DNA of 64,000 nt from Mucilaginibacter gossypiicola (GTDB taxonomy: Bacteria > Bacteroidota > Bacteroidia > Sphingobacteriales > Sphingobacteriaceae), in NCBI RefSeq assembly GCF_900110105.1, contig NZ_FOCL01000002.1, positions 558,001 through 622,000 of the forward strand, written 5' to 3'. Below, piece after piece: positions 33,847-42,650 of the stretch. The stretch's first letter is position 1, and the number at the start of each line of letters is the position of its first letter. A program made the position numbers and the translations under genes. The notes beneath the pieces were generated by a model. The model made no database searches. It was not told where the DNA came from and was given only the letters and a program-made list of their open reading frames with translations.

Positions 33847-34749
33847 TCAAACATTACGGAACGAACTTGGTGTTTGCCGGGTTTGTTTTTTGAAAAAGTT
33901 ATTGAAATGAGTAGGCTCTTCAAAGCCCAGGCAGTAGCCAATTTCAGAAATATTCCAGTCGGTATGCCTTAATAATGATTTGGCTTCGCTCAGCAGCCTG
34001 TCGGCAATATGATCGGTAGTGGTTTTGCCGGTAGTTTCGCGGATGGCCCTGTTGAGGTGATTTACATGTACCGAAAGCCGCTGCGCAAAATCATTGGCAG
34101 AGCGCAGTGAAAACCGTTGCGACGGTGTTTCAATAGGAAACTGACGCTCCAGCAACTCGGTAAATACTGATGTTATCCGCGATTTAGCGTCAACGTGCTT
34201 GTAAACATTTTCAGACGGCTCCGTTTTAAGCGCATAATAAATTAGTTCGGTAACATAGTTGCGCAGCAAGTCATATTTAAAAGCATATTCGGTATTGATC
34301 TCGGTCAGCATTTTCTGAAAAAGAGCCGTTACATAGGCATCCTGCTCATCATTTAAGGCATACACAGGCTTGGCATTAAGACCAAACACCGGGAACTCAC
34401 TTAAGCCGGTACGGAACTTTTCCAGGAAAAACTCTTCAGTAAATATGCAGAAGAAACCGGTGCGGTCATCAGACATATGTTCAAATGTATAAGGCACCAT
34501 AGCGCTGAAAAACATCAGCGTTGTGCCCGAAAGCTTAATGCTTTTATCGGCATAGTGAATGATATTGTCGCCGCGCATCATACTAATCTTATAAAAGGTA
34601 CGGCGGCTGTAGGTTACCTGCTTTGCATTAGGGCCAATACAATCCTCAATCCTGAATACATTAAAGTGCCCGATGTTTTGCTGCAGGTTATTGGGTAACC
34701 AGTTAACCTTCTTTTGATAAAAATCCTCAAGTGTTTCTGCTTTCGACAT
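33847..34749 (-). CDS. AraC-family transcription regulator
   Basis: 300 residues: an N-terminal AraC ligand-binding-like domain (about 20-180) and a C-terminal pair of helix-turn-helix motifs (about 200-300), with VHVNHLNRAIRETTGKTTTD and WNISEIGYCLGFEEPTHFNNFFKKQTRQTPSSFR (in parts). It is the typical partner of SDR gene sets in Bacteroidota and sits directly upstream of three SDR genes, so it probably controls them. Inducer unknown. Its ATG follows the -7 box by only 4 bases. Confidence 0.92.
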   Translation of the reverse strand: MSKAETLEDFYQKKVNWLPNNLQQNIGHFNVFRIEDCIGPNAKQVTYSRRTFYKISMMRGDNIIHYADKSIKLSGTTLMFFSAMVPYTFEHMSDDRTGFFCIFTEEFFLEKFRTGLSEFPVFGLNAKPVYALNDEQDAYVTALFQKMLTEINTEYAFKYDLLRNYVTELIYYALKTEPSENVYKHVDAKSRITSVFTELLERQFPIETPSQRFSLRSANDFAQRLSVHVNHLNRAIRETTGKTTTDHIADRLLSEAKSLLRHTDWNISEIGYCLGFEEPTHFNNFFKKQTRQTPSSFRNV

Positions 34750-34753
34750 AAAT

Positions 34754-34784
34754 CAAAGTTACAAAAATCAAACCGGGGTGTCAA
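34754..34784 (-). promoter_or_regulatory. Promoter of the AraC-family gene
   Basis: Minus strand TTG (34782-34784), 20 bases, TAACTTTG (34754-34761), then ATTT and the ATG. A leaderless or near-leaderless mRNA is predicted. Confidence 0.6.
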
Positions 34785-34822
34785 GTATAGGCATTTCAGC
34801 GAAGTAAATGCAATAGGTTTGC

Positions 34823-34862
34823 TGTAAAAAATAAAAGCCTCCCAACCTTGCGTCGGGAGACT
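34823..34862 (-). terminator. Terminator of the sigma/anti-sigma operon
   Basis: Minus strand AGTCTCCCGA pairs with TTGGGAGGCT (two G-T pairs) around a 7-base loop, followed by TTTATTTTTT. Confidence 0.8.
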
Positions 34863-34958
34863 TTCAACCTAAACCTTATCACAATTAAACCGGTAAGTTT
34901 ACCAGTTCGCTCTTGTTATTACAATCACTGTGCCAAAACCCGAAACTTTTTAAATTTT

Positions 34959-34990
34959 TTGTTAATGTATCCTTGTTGATACATTAACAA
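34959..34990. promoter_or_regulatory. Orphan 13-bp palindrome
   Basis: TTGTTAATGTATC and GATACATTAACAA are perfect inverted repeats around a 6-base spacer. Neither strand has a T-tract after it, so it is not a standard terminator. It may be a protein-binding site in the gap between the anti-sigma 3' end and the AraC gene. Confidence 0.4.
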
Positions 34991-35083
34991 TAGGTTAAAA
35001 GGGAATTTACTTTACAAAAAGTGTGTAGATAAGTGTCAAAAAGACACTGTGACATTATTTGGCATTACAGAAAAGTGAACACT

Positions 35084-35587
35084 TTATGCCTCTTTTGCAG
35101 CTTTTTTTCTACGCAAGTAACTATCGGTTAAAAATAGCGCCAAAATTACATCAAACACGAAAAAACTTTTCATTAAAGTACTATTGAAGATACTGCTTGC
35201 AGAAGGCAATTTTAAACTCGCCGGTAGCTTAACATCCAATCCGCTGAACAAATTGCCCGAAATTTTAACATTTGAGAGGATAACTATTAGCAGGGCCAAA
35301 ATGCTCAGCACGAAAAAAGCCGCAATGCTTAATATTATCTTTTTATTGATTGTTGACTTTAATGGAACCAATTGCTCGGCCCTGATGGCCTCCATTACAT
35401 TATAACTAAAAGCCATGGATGGCTCATCAAGCTCCATACTGGCAAATTCCTGGTTTAGCACAAGCAACTCGGTATACTTTTGTTTGTATACCTCATCTGT
35501 TTCAATAAGCCGCGCAATGGCTTCCTGCTCTGCCGGAGTGCAGGTACCATCAATATAGTTCCAAAGTTTTTCTTCGATGGTGTTCAT
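35084..35587 (-). CDS. Probable anti-sigma factor (membrane)
   Basis: The 167-residue protein has an N-terminal cytosolic part (1-80) with the anti-sigma-like start IEEKLWNYIDGTCTPAEQEA. A membrane helix lies at about 84-105 and a second hydrophobic segment near 140-157, followed by a basic tail RRKKAAKEA. No zinc-binding HxxxCxxC is present. The assignment rests on position: its start overlaps the ECF sigma stop by 4 bases (ATGA). Confidence 0.8.
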   Translation of the reverse strand: MNTIEEKLWNYIDGTCTPAEQEAIARLIETDEVYKQKYTELLVLNQEFASMELDEPSMAFSYNVMEAIRAEQLVPLKSTINKKIILSIAAFFVLSILALLIVILSNVKISGNLFSGLDVKLPASLKLPSASSIFNSTLMKSFFVFDVILALFLTDSYLRRKKAAKEA

Positions 35588-36165
35588 ATCAGTTCTTTGA
35601 CCTCGTGTTTTAAATTGCGCTCCAGCTTTTCTTTCAAACGCTGGCGTGCCCTAAATAGTTTAACCTTAACGGTATTTGTTTCAATACCCATTGTTTGGGC
35701 AATTTCTTCTAACGATTGCTCGCCCTTATAAAACATGGTAATAATGGTAGCATCATCGGGCAATAACTGCTCAATAGCCTGGTTCAGGTAGTACGACCGC
35801 GATTTATTTTCTACATTATTGGTATCATATGCCGATTCGTGGCTTTCAACCTGCACAAATGTACCCTCATCATCAATCGAATCGGTATCTACCCGTTTCT
35901 TTCTTAAAAATGTCATAGCCGTAGTATAAACTATACTATAAAGCCATGTACTAAATTTCGACTGCCCCTGGAAAGATGCCAGTGAGCGGTATGCTTTTAC
36001 AAAACAATCCTGTGCAATCTCCTCAGCATCTTCCCGACCTTTGGCAAAACGCATGGCCAGCGTAAAAACAAAACGTTGATGCCGCTTAACCAAATCGGCA
36101 TACGCAAATTGGTTACCCGCCAGGGTTTGCTCAATAAGTTCGATATCTGAAAGCTTGCTTTGCAT
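35584..36165 (-). CDS. ECF RNA polymerase sigma factor
   Basis: 193 residues. Sigma region 2 (about 22-90: YADLVKRHQRFVFTLAMRFA, DAEEIAQDCFVKAYRSL, FSTWLYSIVYTTAMTFLRKKR in parts) and region 4 (about 130-185: ATIITMFYKGEQSLEEIAQT, NTVKVKLFRARQRLKEKL). It is co-encoded with the probable anti-sigma factor. Its regulon is unknown. Its own promoter could not be recognised, consistent with use of a sigma-specific sequence. Confidence 0.93.
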   Translation of the reverse strand: MQSKLSDIELIEQTLAGNQFAYADLVKRHQRFVFTLAMRFAKGREDAEEIAQDCFVKAYRSLASFQGQSKFSTWLYSIVYTTAMTFLRKKRVDTDSIDDEGTFVQVESHESAYDTNNVENKSRSYYLNQAIEQLLPDDATIITMFYKGEQSLEEIAQTMGIETNTVKVKLFRARQRLKEKLERNLKHEVKELI

Positions 36166-36275
36166 TATATAACCACTGTGACTACGCTTTGGCGTATGGG
36201 GTTACACCTATATGTAAATATAATTTATTTTGGTGGGAATGGTGTCGTGGTATGGCATTGCTTTTATGGCTCAAA

Positions 36276-36322
36276 GGCACAAGTCATCCATGCCTATACC
36301 AGCCACACAAGACTTGCGTCAG
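36276..36322 (+). repeat. GCACAAGTCATCC repeat, copy 1
   Basis: GGCACAAGTCATCCATGCC followed by ACACAAGACTTGCGTCA. Related copies at 39201-39249 (inverted) and 39285-39335 flank the other side of TerC/PgpA. Confidence 0.6.
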
Positions 36323-36365
36323 ATGAGGGGCTTGTAACGAAAAACCCGGGTCCGAGTCAACGCCA

Positions 36366-36450
36366 TTGTCTGAACTCGAATTAAACGAATTTTAAGAATT
36401 TCTTTAGCATTCTGTTAATTCTTTAATTCAAAAAATTCGAGTTCAGACAA
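36366..36450. repeat. GTCTGAACTCGAATT inverted-repeat element
   Basis: TTGTCTGAACTCGAATT at the left is the exact reverse complement of AATTCGAGTTCAGACAA at the right, 17 bp each. The interior contains further AATTCT/AGAATT pairs. This is a dispersed repeat type seen in Bacteroidota. The rest of the gap 36166-36684 contains only a TAATTTTG -7-like box at 36644-36651. Confidence 0.8.
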
Positions 36451-36684
36451 ACCACTAATCTCTACCATAGCGTTGCCTGCGGCCAGGCTTTACACTCATA
36501 CGCCTGCAGGCATTACACTCATTGGCTGGTATCCGCTTCAATCCCTAACGCAAATTTGGGTTCATTTAAAGTTTTGTTGTCCAAACTCAAACTCCCAAAT
36601 ACACACCCTTTATTCGTAACATACGCTCAAACATTCAATCCTATAATTTTGTATTTTTACATTTAATATAAGGGGCACTGCACG

Positions 36685-37650
36685 TTGATGGATGATAACA
36701 GGTTAAATATTTTAAATGGGTCTAACAGGATGCTCAGCAAGCTTCAGCTGCTGTCAGTGTTTTTTGAAGATGAGCTCATTTACAAACTCTACCTGCGTAC
36801 CCAGGTTATCCATAAACTTTTTGAAACCAATCCCGAGATCGACATCAACAAGCTGGAGCTTTTCCACGTACAATTTACCACCAGTCTGGTCGACCTGCTC
36901 CGGAAGATCAAAAAGAACAACGAGAACAATGTAAGCCTCGTGCTTGATGAGATCCAGCTTACCAAAGAGATGATTGATCAAATGGATGACAATGCACTCA
37001 CCGAGCAGGATTTTAAAATTGACAGGCAAAGGCAGGCGCTGAAAGTGAACCTCTCCTTGCGGAAACTTTACCAGGTACTTTCCGATAATTCAAACGATTA
37101 CCCTTTCTCTAAAAATATCAACGCTTTTAGTCTGCGGTATGGGTCCGACTTCTTTTATAATATAACGCCAGAGCTTTATAACGAACTGGTTCAGTATAAT
37201 TATAACGACACCTATCATAATACCAATGCTATTATTCAGCGTAAACTGATGGGGATATTGTTAAAACGTGAGTTTCGTACCGAATTTTACTGCGGTTTAA
37301 AAGCCGGCAACCTCATACTGGAAGTATATAAATTTATGGATGAGGACAGGTACTTTTTATTTTCGCCTGCCAATAATTTATTCCTATTTTGCGACGTAAC
37401 AAAGCTTTCGGGCGTAGAGAATAATAGTAATCTATCTAAAAAAGAAAAACTGGCGCATGAGCTGCAGGATAAAATTGACAAACAGCAAAGCGATGTGGTA
37501 ACCATGAAATCATACATGCCACCCGAAATAAAATCCCTGTTAGCCGAAAACTACAAGAAAATAGCCGACATCAACTTTTTACAAAGCCTGAGCGATGTTG
37601 ATGTGCAGGCCAATATTTTAAAAGCAATGCTTAATACCGATATCATATAA
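36685..37650 (+). CDS. Unknown protein at the head of the Ter cluster
   Basis: The 321-residue soluble protein is not recognised. It has no signal peptide or membrane helix. The N-terminal 130 residues look mostly helical (LSKLQLLSVFFEDELIYKLY, VSLVLDEIQLTKEMIDQMDD in parts). A central section is rich in Tyr/Asn (YELVQYNYNDTYHN-like), and the C-terminal 80 residues include a Lys-rich helical stretch (LSKKEKLAHELQDKIDKQQ). Its stop lies 3 bases before terC, so it is almost certainly part of that operon. A sensing or scaffold role for the Ter system is inference only. Confidence 0.8.
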   Translation: MMDDNRLNILNGSNRMLSKLQLLSVFFEDELIYKLYLRTQVIHKLFETNPEIDINKLELFHVQFTTSLVDLLRKIKKNNENNVSLVLDEIQLTKEMIDQMDDNALTEQDFKIDRQRQALKVNLSLRKLYQVLSDNSNDYPFSKNINAFSLRYGSDFFYNITPELYNELVQYNYNDTYHNTNAIIQRKLMGILLKREFRTEFYCGLKAGNLILEVYKFMDEDRYFLFSPANNLFLFCDVTKLSGVENNSNLSKKEKLAHELQDKIDKQQSDVVTMKSYMPPEIKSLLAENYKKIADINFLQSLSDVDVQANILKAMLNTDII

Positions 37651-37653
37651 TTT

Positions 37654-38475
37654 ATGGAGTTTTTACACTACGTGCTTGGCCCCGACCTGAAGGCCGGCGT
37701 CCTGATCATTTTAAACCTGATTGTTATTGAGAGCCTGCTCTCTGTTGATAATGCCGCCGTACTGGCAACCATGGTGCTCGACCTGCCTCCGCACCAGCGT
37801 AAAAAAGCATTACGTTACGGTATCATCGGTGCCTACGTTTTACGCGGCGTTTGTTTGTTCTTAGCTGCATGGCTGGTATCTGTTTGGTGGTTAAAACCAC
37901 TTGGCGGCTTGTACCTCATTTATTTATGCTTCAACTATTTTAAAGGTAAACTATCAGCAGGCGACGGTGATGGGGAAGAGGAATCTGTTGATAAAAACAA
38001 AAACTGGCTTTACCGCTCAACAGTAGGTTTGATAGGTAATTTATGGGCAACTATCGCCTTAGTTGAGCTGATGGACCTTGCCTTCTCTATCGATAACGTT
38101 TTTGCCGCGGTGGCTTTTACCGATCATAAAATGCTGATCTACATCGGCGTGTTCATCGGCATCCTGGCTATGCGTTTTGTAGCACAGGCTTTTGTGAAGT
38201 TAATGGAAAAATTCACCTTCCTGGAAACTGTAGCATTTATAGTGATCGGCGTGCTGGGGATTAAACTGTCCTCATCATTATACGTTCACTTTTTCCCGGA
38301 AGCCGGATTTTCAAAACTGATGGAGGGCGAAAGCGCTGATATTTTCACGTCAGTATTTACTGTGGCTATATTTATTATCCCGGTACTTACATCGCTACTG
38401 TTCAACTTCCCTAAAAGACATACTATTGAGCCCGAAGTTGCCGAAGCAGCAGAGGATGTATTGGATAAGCAGTAG
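37654..38475 (+). CDS. terC: TerC-family integral membrane protein
   Basis: The 273-residue polytopic protein has seven or more hydrophobic helices. Two acidic membrane motifs are characteristic: IESLLSVDNAAVLA near residue 27 and LMDLAFSIDNVFAA near residue 145. The family is linked to tellurite resistance, metal (Mn2+) export and membrane stress. It is preceded by the unknown 321-residue protein and followed, beyond a repeat element, by pgpA and the TerD genes. Confidence 0.92.
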   Translation: MEFLHYVLGPDLKAGVLIILNLIVIESLLSVDNAAVLATMVLDLPPHQRKKALRYGIIGAYVLRGVCLFLAAWLVSVWWLKPLGGLYLIYLCFNYFKGKLSAGDGDGEEESVDKNKNWLYRSTVGLIGNLWATIALVELMDLAFSIDNVFAAVAFTDHKMLIYIGVFIGILAMRFVAQAFVKLMEKFTFLETVAFIVIGVLGIKLSSSLYVHFFPEAGFSKLMEGESADIFTSVFTVAIFIIPVLTSLLFNFPKRHTIEPEVAEAAEDVLDKQ

Positions 38476-38537
38476 TAAATCAGTTGGCAGTTTTGAGTTG
38501 GCAGCAGGCAGTAAAAAACGCAGGCCATGTGCGATTC

Positions 38538-38643
38538 CACTCTTGAGAGGGGCGGAGGGGGGCGTTTAACCAAGCGAAAACAACGCTGGAGAAACACACC
38601 CCTGCCATCACTCATTTCCATCGCGCCCCCTCTCAAGAGGGGA
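38538..38643. repeat. CACACCCCT inverted-repeat element, copy 3
   Basis: Outer CTCTTGAGAGGGGCGGAGGG and CGCCCCCTCTCAAGAGGGG blocks are inverted. The core holds GAGAAACACACCCCTGCC. It separates terC from pgpA. Confidence 0.75.
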
Positions 38644-38698
38644 ATAGGAACTTCGCTCTTTCAGATCAGTTGAAAATTGACTTAACGATATAAATTAA

Positions 38699-39166
38699 AT
38701 GTTCTTAAATAAAACAATAGCATCCATCTTCGGCATCGGTTTTTTAAAAGGCGGGGGTACTTATGCGGCCATTGTTACCTGCGGCTTTATCTGGCTGCTG
38801 TGGCAAAGTCCTGCTTTGCAAAACCCGTGGTATCTGCTGGCTATTACCATATTTATTACTGCACTTGGTGTATTTGTAGGTAATAAAGTTGAACCTGATT
38901 GGGGCGAAGACAGTTCGCGCGTGGTCATTGACGAAGTTGCCGGGATGCTGATAGCCATGCTCTTTATTCCCGCTAATTTGTATTTCCTTTTAGCCGGGTT
39001 AATATTGTTCCGCTTTTTTGATATTGTGAAACCACTTGGTGTTCGCAAAATGGAAGACCTGGGCGGCGGTTTGGGTGTGATGATGGATGATGTACTGGCC
39101 GGTGTTTATTCCAATATCCTGCTTTGGGTAGGGTATTTTGTTTGGATGAAGTTTGGTGCACATTAA
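38699..39166 (+). CDS. pgpA: Phosphatidylglycerophosphatase A
   Basis: It dephosphorylates phosphatidylglycerophosphate to phosphatidylglycerol in the inner membrane. The 155 residues show the PgpA signatures GFLKGGGTYAA, VVIDEVAGMLIAM, LFRFFDIVKPLGVRKME and GGLGVMMDDVLAGV, with hydrophobic helices between. It lies inside the Ter block on the same strand, but is separated from both neighbours by repeat-rich gaps, so it may be an independent unit. Confidence 0.93.
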   Translation: MFLNKTIASIFGIGFLKGGGTYAAIVTCGFIWLLWQSPALQNPWYLLAITIFITALGVFVGNKVEPDWGEDSSRVVIDEVAGMLIAMLFIPANLYFLLAGLILFRFFDIVKPLGVRKMEDLGGGLGVMMDDVLAGVYSNILLWVGYFVWMKFGAH

Positions 39167-39200
39167 TTAATAGAGCTTGCCGAGGCGGGCACGCATTTTA

Positions 39201-39335
39201 GCGCAAGTCTTGAGTAGGGGAAATGAGGAGTGGATGACTTGTGCTTTTGTATCGTCCTAAAAAAAGTTTACAGACATTTCGCATAGGCACAAGTGAGCAT
39301 GCCCACATCCATCCACACAACACTTGCGCCATAGA
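39201..39335. repeat. GCACAAGTCATCC repeats, inverted pair
   Basis: A minus-orientation copy (39201-39249, CGCAAGTCTTGAG to GGATGACTTGTGC) and a plus-orientation copy (39285-39335, GGCACAAGTGAGCATGCCC to CACAACACTTGCGCC) flank 35 bases. The gap 39167-39679 also holds a CCCGAACTTGTTTCGGG hairpin at about 39382-39398 and a TATTTTTG -7-like box at 39524-39531. Confidence 0.6.
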
Positions 39336-39679
39336 GGTTAATTAATGCTTTTCCCTCTTTTAACTTCCCACTCCGTCGTCCCGAACTTGTTTCGGGATCC
39401 CACATACAGGGCAAACCATGCATGGCTGCTTAGCAAATGGGGTGCTGAAACAAGTACAGTGTGACCGTTATTATAGATAAAAATCCCCGCCCTCCCTGTA
39501 ACAACCTCCCCCTGTCACCGTCTTATTTTTGTGTAGACAATTTTTACAATATCACCTCGATAAAACATCTACCTTAGATTAAATGTTTAATTGCCGGTTT
39601 GTCACCGGCCAGTACCTGCAATGCCGCGCAAAACCCAATAGGCAATACAGGTTTCACCTAAAAAATAACACATACTAAA

Positions 39680-40255
39680 ATGGCTATTAACTTACAAAAA
39701 GGGCAGAAAATAGATATCGGCCTTTCAAAAATGACAGTTGGTTTGGGCTGGAACCCAAACGAAGGTACAGGTTATGATTTCGATCTTGACGTATCGGCCA
39801 TCATGATCGATGCCAGCAGGCTGGTACCGCAGGATGAGTTTTTTGTGTTCTATAATAATGTCGATTCGCCCGAACAATCGGTTCACCATACCGGCGATGA
39901 CCCTACAGGTGGTAACAGCGATGGCGGTGATGACGAGTCAATCACCGTTGATTTAACCAAAGTTGACAATCGGATCCAGGAGATCCTGTTTGTGGTTACC
40001 ATTCACGAGGCACAGGCCCGCCGTCAAAATTTTGGTCAGGTGCGCGACTCATACATTCGCATATTAGATAACCAGACAGGTGCCGAAGTTTGTAAATACG
40101 AACTTGGCGAAGATTTTTCTATCGAAACAGCTATCGAATTTGGCAGGTTGTACAAGCGTGGTGGTGCATGGAAGTTTGAAGCATCGGGCGTAGGTTATAA
40201 AGAAGACCTGGCCTTCTTTTTAAGTAAATATTTTAAAGGGCAAATAATCAAATAA
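39680..40255 (+). CDS. TerD-family protein 1
   Basis: The 191-residue TerD/TerE-type protein starts INLQKGQKIDIGL. Calcium-binding acidic blocks are visible: FDLDVSAIMID, GDDPTGGNSDGGDDESITVDL and IHEAQARRQNFGQV. A basic C-terminus ends SKYFKGQ. TerD proteins are cytosolic Ca2+-binding factors of the tellurite/stress response. The next TerD begins 4 bases later. Confidence 0.93.
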   Translation: MAINLQKGQKIDIGLSKMTVGLGWNPNEGTGYDFDLDVSAIMIDASRLVPQDEFFVFYNNVDSPEQSVHHTGDDPTGGNSDGGDDESITVDLTKVDNRIQEILFVVTIHEAQARRQNFGQVRDSYIRILDNQTGAEVCKYELGEDFSIETAIEFGRLYKRGGAWKFEASGVGYKEDLAFFLSKYFKGQIIK

Positions 40256-40259
40256 GGCA

Positions 40260-40925
40260 ATGGCTATAAATTTGGTAAAGGGTCAAACAATTGACCTGCG
40301 TAAAAATGATAAAGGCGAAAGCTTCGACCTCTCGTCAGTAACTATTGGTTTAGGCTGGGATGTACGTAAAAGCAACGGCGGCTTTTTAGGCAAGCTGTTT
40401 GGCGGCGGCGAAGAGGCTGAATATGACCTTGATGCGATAGCATTTTTATTAGACAAGAACGGTAAAGTAGCCAATCGTGGTTATGCCAAGCAAACCGCCA
40501 ATGGCCGCACCATTAATATGTTTGAGGGCGATGTGATCTACTTTAATTCTATGCGTCATCCGTCTGGTCACATTTGGTTAACCGGCGATAACCGTACCGG
40601 TGCGGGAGAAGGCGACGATGAGCAGATCATTGTTAAGCTTGATTCGCTTGATCCTAAGTATGACCGCATCCTGTTCCTGGTAGCCATTTACCAGGGGCGT
40701 AAAAACAACCAGCACTTTGGTATGGTGGAGAATGCTTTTATCCGTGCAGTAGATAGTCATGGTAAAGAAATAGCGAAATTCAGTTTATCCGGCGATTCAA
40801 CTTATAACGGCATGTGCTCGATGACCTTTGCCGAAGTATACCGTAAGGACGGCACCTGGAAGTTCCGCGCCATCGGTGATCCGCATTCAACTGATAGCCT
40901 TTCTGAGTTGCTGAGGAACTATTAA
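40260..40925 (+). CDS. TerD-family protein 2
   Basis: The 221-residue TerD-domain protein starts INLVKGQTIDLRK. It has the YDLDAIAFLLDKNGK metal block, a small Gly-rich insertion (GGFLGKLFGGGEEAE) and GAGEGDDEQIIVKLDSL. It is more divergent than copies 1 and 3, and resembles copy 4 in carrying an early insertion. Four bases after copy 1; followed by a palindromic repeat. Confidence 0.92.
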   Translation: MAINLVKGQTIDLRKNDKGESFDLSSVTIGLGWDVRKSNGGFLGKLFGGGEEAEYDLDAIAFLLDKNGKVANRGYAKQTANGRTINMFEGDVIYFNSMRHPSGHIWLTGDNRTGAGEGDDEQIIVKLDSLDPKYDRILFLVAIYQGRKNNQHFGMVENAFIRAVDSHGKEIAKFSLSGDSTYNGMCSMTFAEVYRKDGTWKFRAIGDPHSTDSLSELLRNY

Positions 40926-40994
40926 GAGCAAAGAAACAAGACGTCAAGAAGCAAGAGCCAGGAATTGAAGAATCCCGACTTAGGATTCTTCGCC

Positions 40995-41081
40995 ATGTCA
41001 TTGCGAGGAACGAAGCAATCGCACGGAAGCAAAGCCGCTCTGTATAGCAAGCGATTGCCACGCTATCGCTCGCAGTGACAT
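40995..41081. repeat. ATGTCATTGCGAGG palindromic element, copy 5
   Basis: The ends are ATGTCATTGCGAGG and CGCTCGCAGTGACAT, with one substitution in the right arm. It separates TerD 2 from the HAD gene. Confidence 0.85.
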
Positions 41082-41112
41082 GGTGGTTAGTTATAATTCT
41101 ACCTAAAAAACA

Positions 41113-41808
41113 ATGTACCAGCACTATTCATTTGATCTTTGGCTTACGCTGATCAAATCAAACCCGTACTTTAAGATAGAACGTACCAAGATCTTTCACG
41201 GGGATTTTAATCTGGCGGGTAAAAGTATCGATGATGTGGCAAGGGCTTTCCGCCAGGTTGACCTGATGTGCAATGCAGTAAACGAGCGTACCGGGAAAAA
41301 TATCGATGCAGATGAAATGTACCTCATGGTGATCAGCACGATCAATGATAATCAGTATCCGCTTGCCGATGTCAATATTGAAAAGTTATATGCTGATATG
41401 GAAAAGCTGCTGTTCTATTACCTGCCGGTGGTTTACTCGCCTGTAACAATTGAGGTGCTGCAGCATCTAAAACAAAAAGGCGATTGCTCATTGAGTATTT
41501 TAAGTAATACAGGTTTTATAAAGGGAGAAACGCTCCGCAAGGTGATGGTTAAGTTAGGGCTGGCAGACTTTTTTAACTTCCAGATCTATTCGGATGAGGA
41601 AGGGATGTCAAAACCCAACCGAGAGTTGTTCAACCTTATGGTGCAAAAAGCTAAAGATTGTAACAAACCGAAGCAGATAGGCCTCACAGAAATTATACAT
41701 ATAGGCGACAACCCGGCAGCAGATATAACAGGGGCTAATGACGCAGGTCTCAATAGCTTGCTCATCAATTCAAACAACTTATCCATTTTAACCTTATTAA
41801 GTTCATGA
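41113..41808 (+). CDS. HAD-family hydrolase of the Ter cluster
   Basis: 231-residue HAD-fold protein. The nucleophile motif appears as FDLWLTLIKSN, near the N-terminus; the second Asp of the usual DxD is replaced by Trp-Leu-Thr (D-L-W-L-T), as in some non-phosphatase members. Thr/Ser motif LSILSNTGF, Lys region SKPNRELF, and HIGDNPAADITGANDAG for the metal site. Its stop overlaps the phosphoribosyltransferase start by 4 bases. HAD plus phosphoribosyltransferase is a described biosynthetic pair of Ter systems. Confidence 0.88.
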   Translation: MYQHYSFDLWLTLIKSNPYFKIERTKIFHGDFNLAGKSIDDVARAFRQVDLMCNAVNERTGKNIDADEMYLMVISTINDNQYPLADVNIEKLYADMEKLLFYYLPVVYSPVTIEVLQHLKQKGDCSLSILSNTGFIKGETLRKVMVKLGLADFFNFQIYSDEEGMSKPNRELFNLMVQKAKDCNKPKQIGLTEIIHIGDNPAADITGANDAGLNSLLINSNNLSILTLLSS

Positions 41809-42650
41809 AAGCTACCTACTCGTTACATCACATCAACAGCGCAACTCATTTTGGTTTCGATGCCGATGATTACAGTCGTTTTAAGTTTGGCGATGGTGAA
41901 GTATCCAGCTATTTTGGCACCGACCTGGCCGATGGTTTTATCGCAAAGCATTTAAGCAAACAGCCGATAAAGCAACAGATAGTAGTGATCTCGAGCCCGT
42001 ACTCGTTTATCCCTACGGCTACCTTCGCCATGAAAAATCATTTTGTTTGCAAGCTTAACCGCTGGCTGGCTAATCACGGTTACCCGGTGGTGCAGGAAAC
42101 AAAGGTTCATCGCACCATAACTTATAAAGAAGATTATGGGGAGCTGGATGCCGAGCAAAGGATCAATTTAATTGGTAACGATTCATTTCATATTGATAAG
42201 GATTTCCTCACCGGTAAAACGCTCTTGTTTTTGGATGATATCAAAATAACCGGCAGCCACGAGCGCATGATCATGAAAATGGTAGATGAATATGGCTTAC
42301 AGAACGATATTTACATGCTGTACTTTGCCGAACTGGTGAACAAAAACATCCACCCCAATATTGAGAATTACCTCAATTACCATCACGTCAAAAACATCTA
42401 TCATTTAGATGATATCATTAAAGGCAATGATTTTTGCATCAATACCCGCATAGTAAAATATATTTTAAATTACGATCACGAAAGTTTTTGCATTTTTATA
42501 CAGGATCAAGGCAGCAATTTCATAAACTTGTTGTACGATATGGCTTTAGGAAATGGTTATCATACCATTGAAGCCTATGCGCCTAACTTAAACTTTATTA
42601 AACAAAACCTATTAATAAACAATAATAAACTAATTCAGCATGGCAATTAA
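41805..42650 (+). CDS. Phosphoribosyltransferase-like protein of the Ter cluster
   Basis: The 281-residue protein has a type I phosphoribosyltransferase PRPP loop: LLFLDDIKITGSHERM near residue 150. The N-terminal region contains IVVISSPYSFIPTATFAMKN. It lies between HAD and TerD 3, overlapping both (4 and 11 bases). In published comparative work on Ter systems, such enzymes are proposed to make a nucleoside-like metabolite together with HAD and ATP-grasp partners. No ATP-grasp gene is seen in this window. Confidence 0.85.
   Translation: MKATYSLHHINSATHFGFDADDYSRFKFGDGEVSSYFGTDLADGFIAKHLSKQPIKQQIVVISSPYSFIPTATFAMKNHFVCKLNRWLANHGYPVVQETKVHRTITYKEDYGELDAEQRINLIGNDSFHIDKDFLTGKTLLFLDDIKITGSHERMIMKMVDEYGLQNDIYMLYFAELVNKNIHPNIENYLNYHHVKNIYHLDDIIKGNDFCINTRIVKYILNYDHESFCIFIQDQGSNFINLLYDMALGNGYHTIEAYAPNLNFIKQNLLINNNKLIQHGN

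Noticed and set aside
34959..34990. Palindrome considered as a terminator
   Set aside because: Neither strand carries a T-tract after the stem; it is listed as a possible binding site instead.
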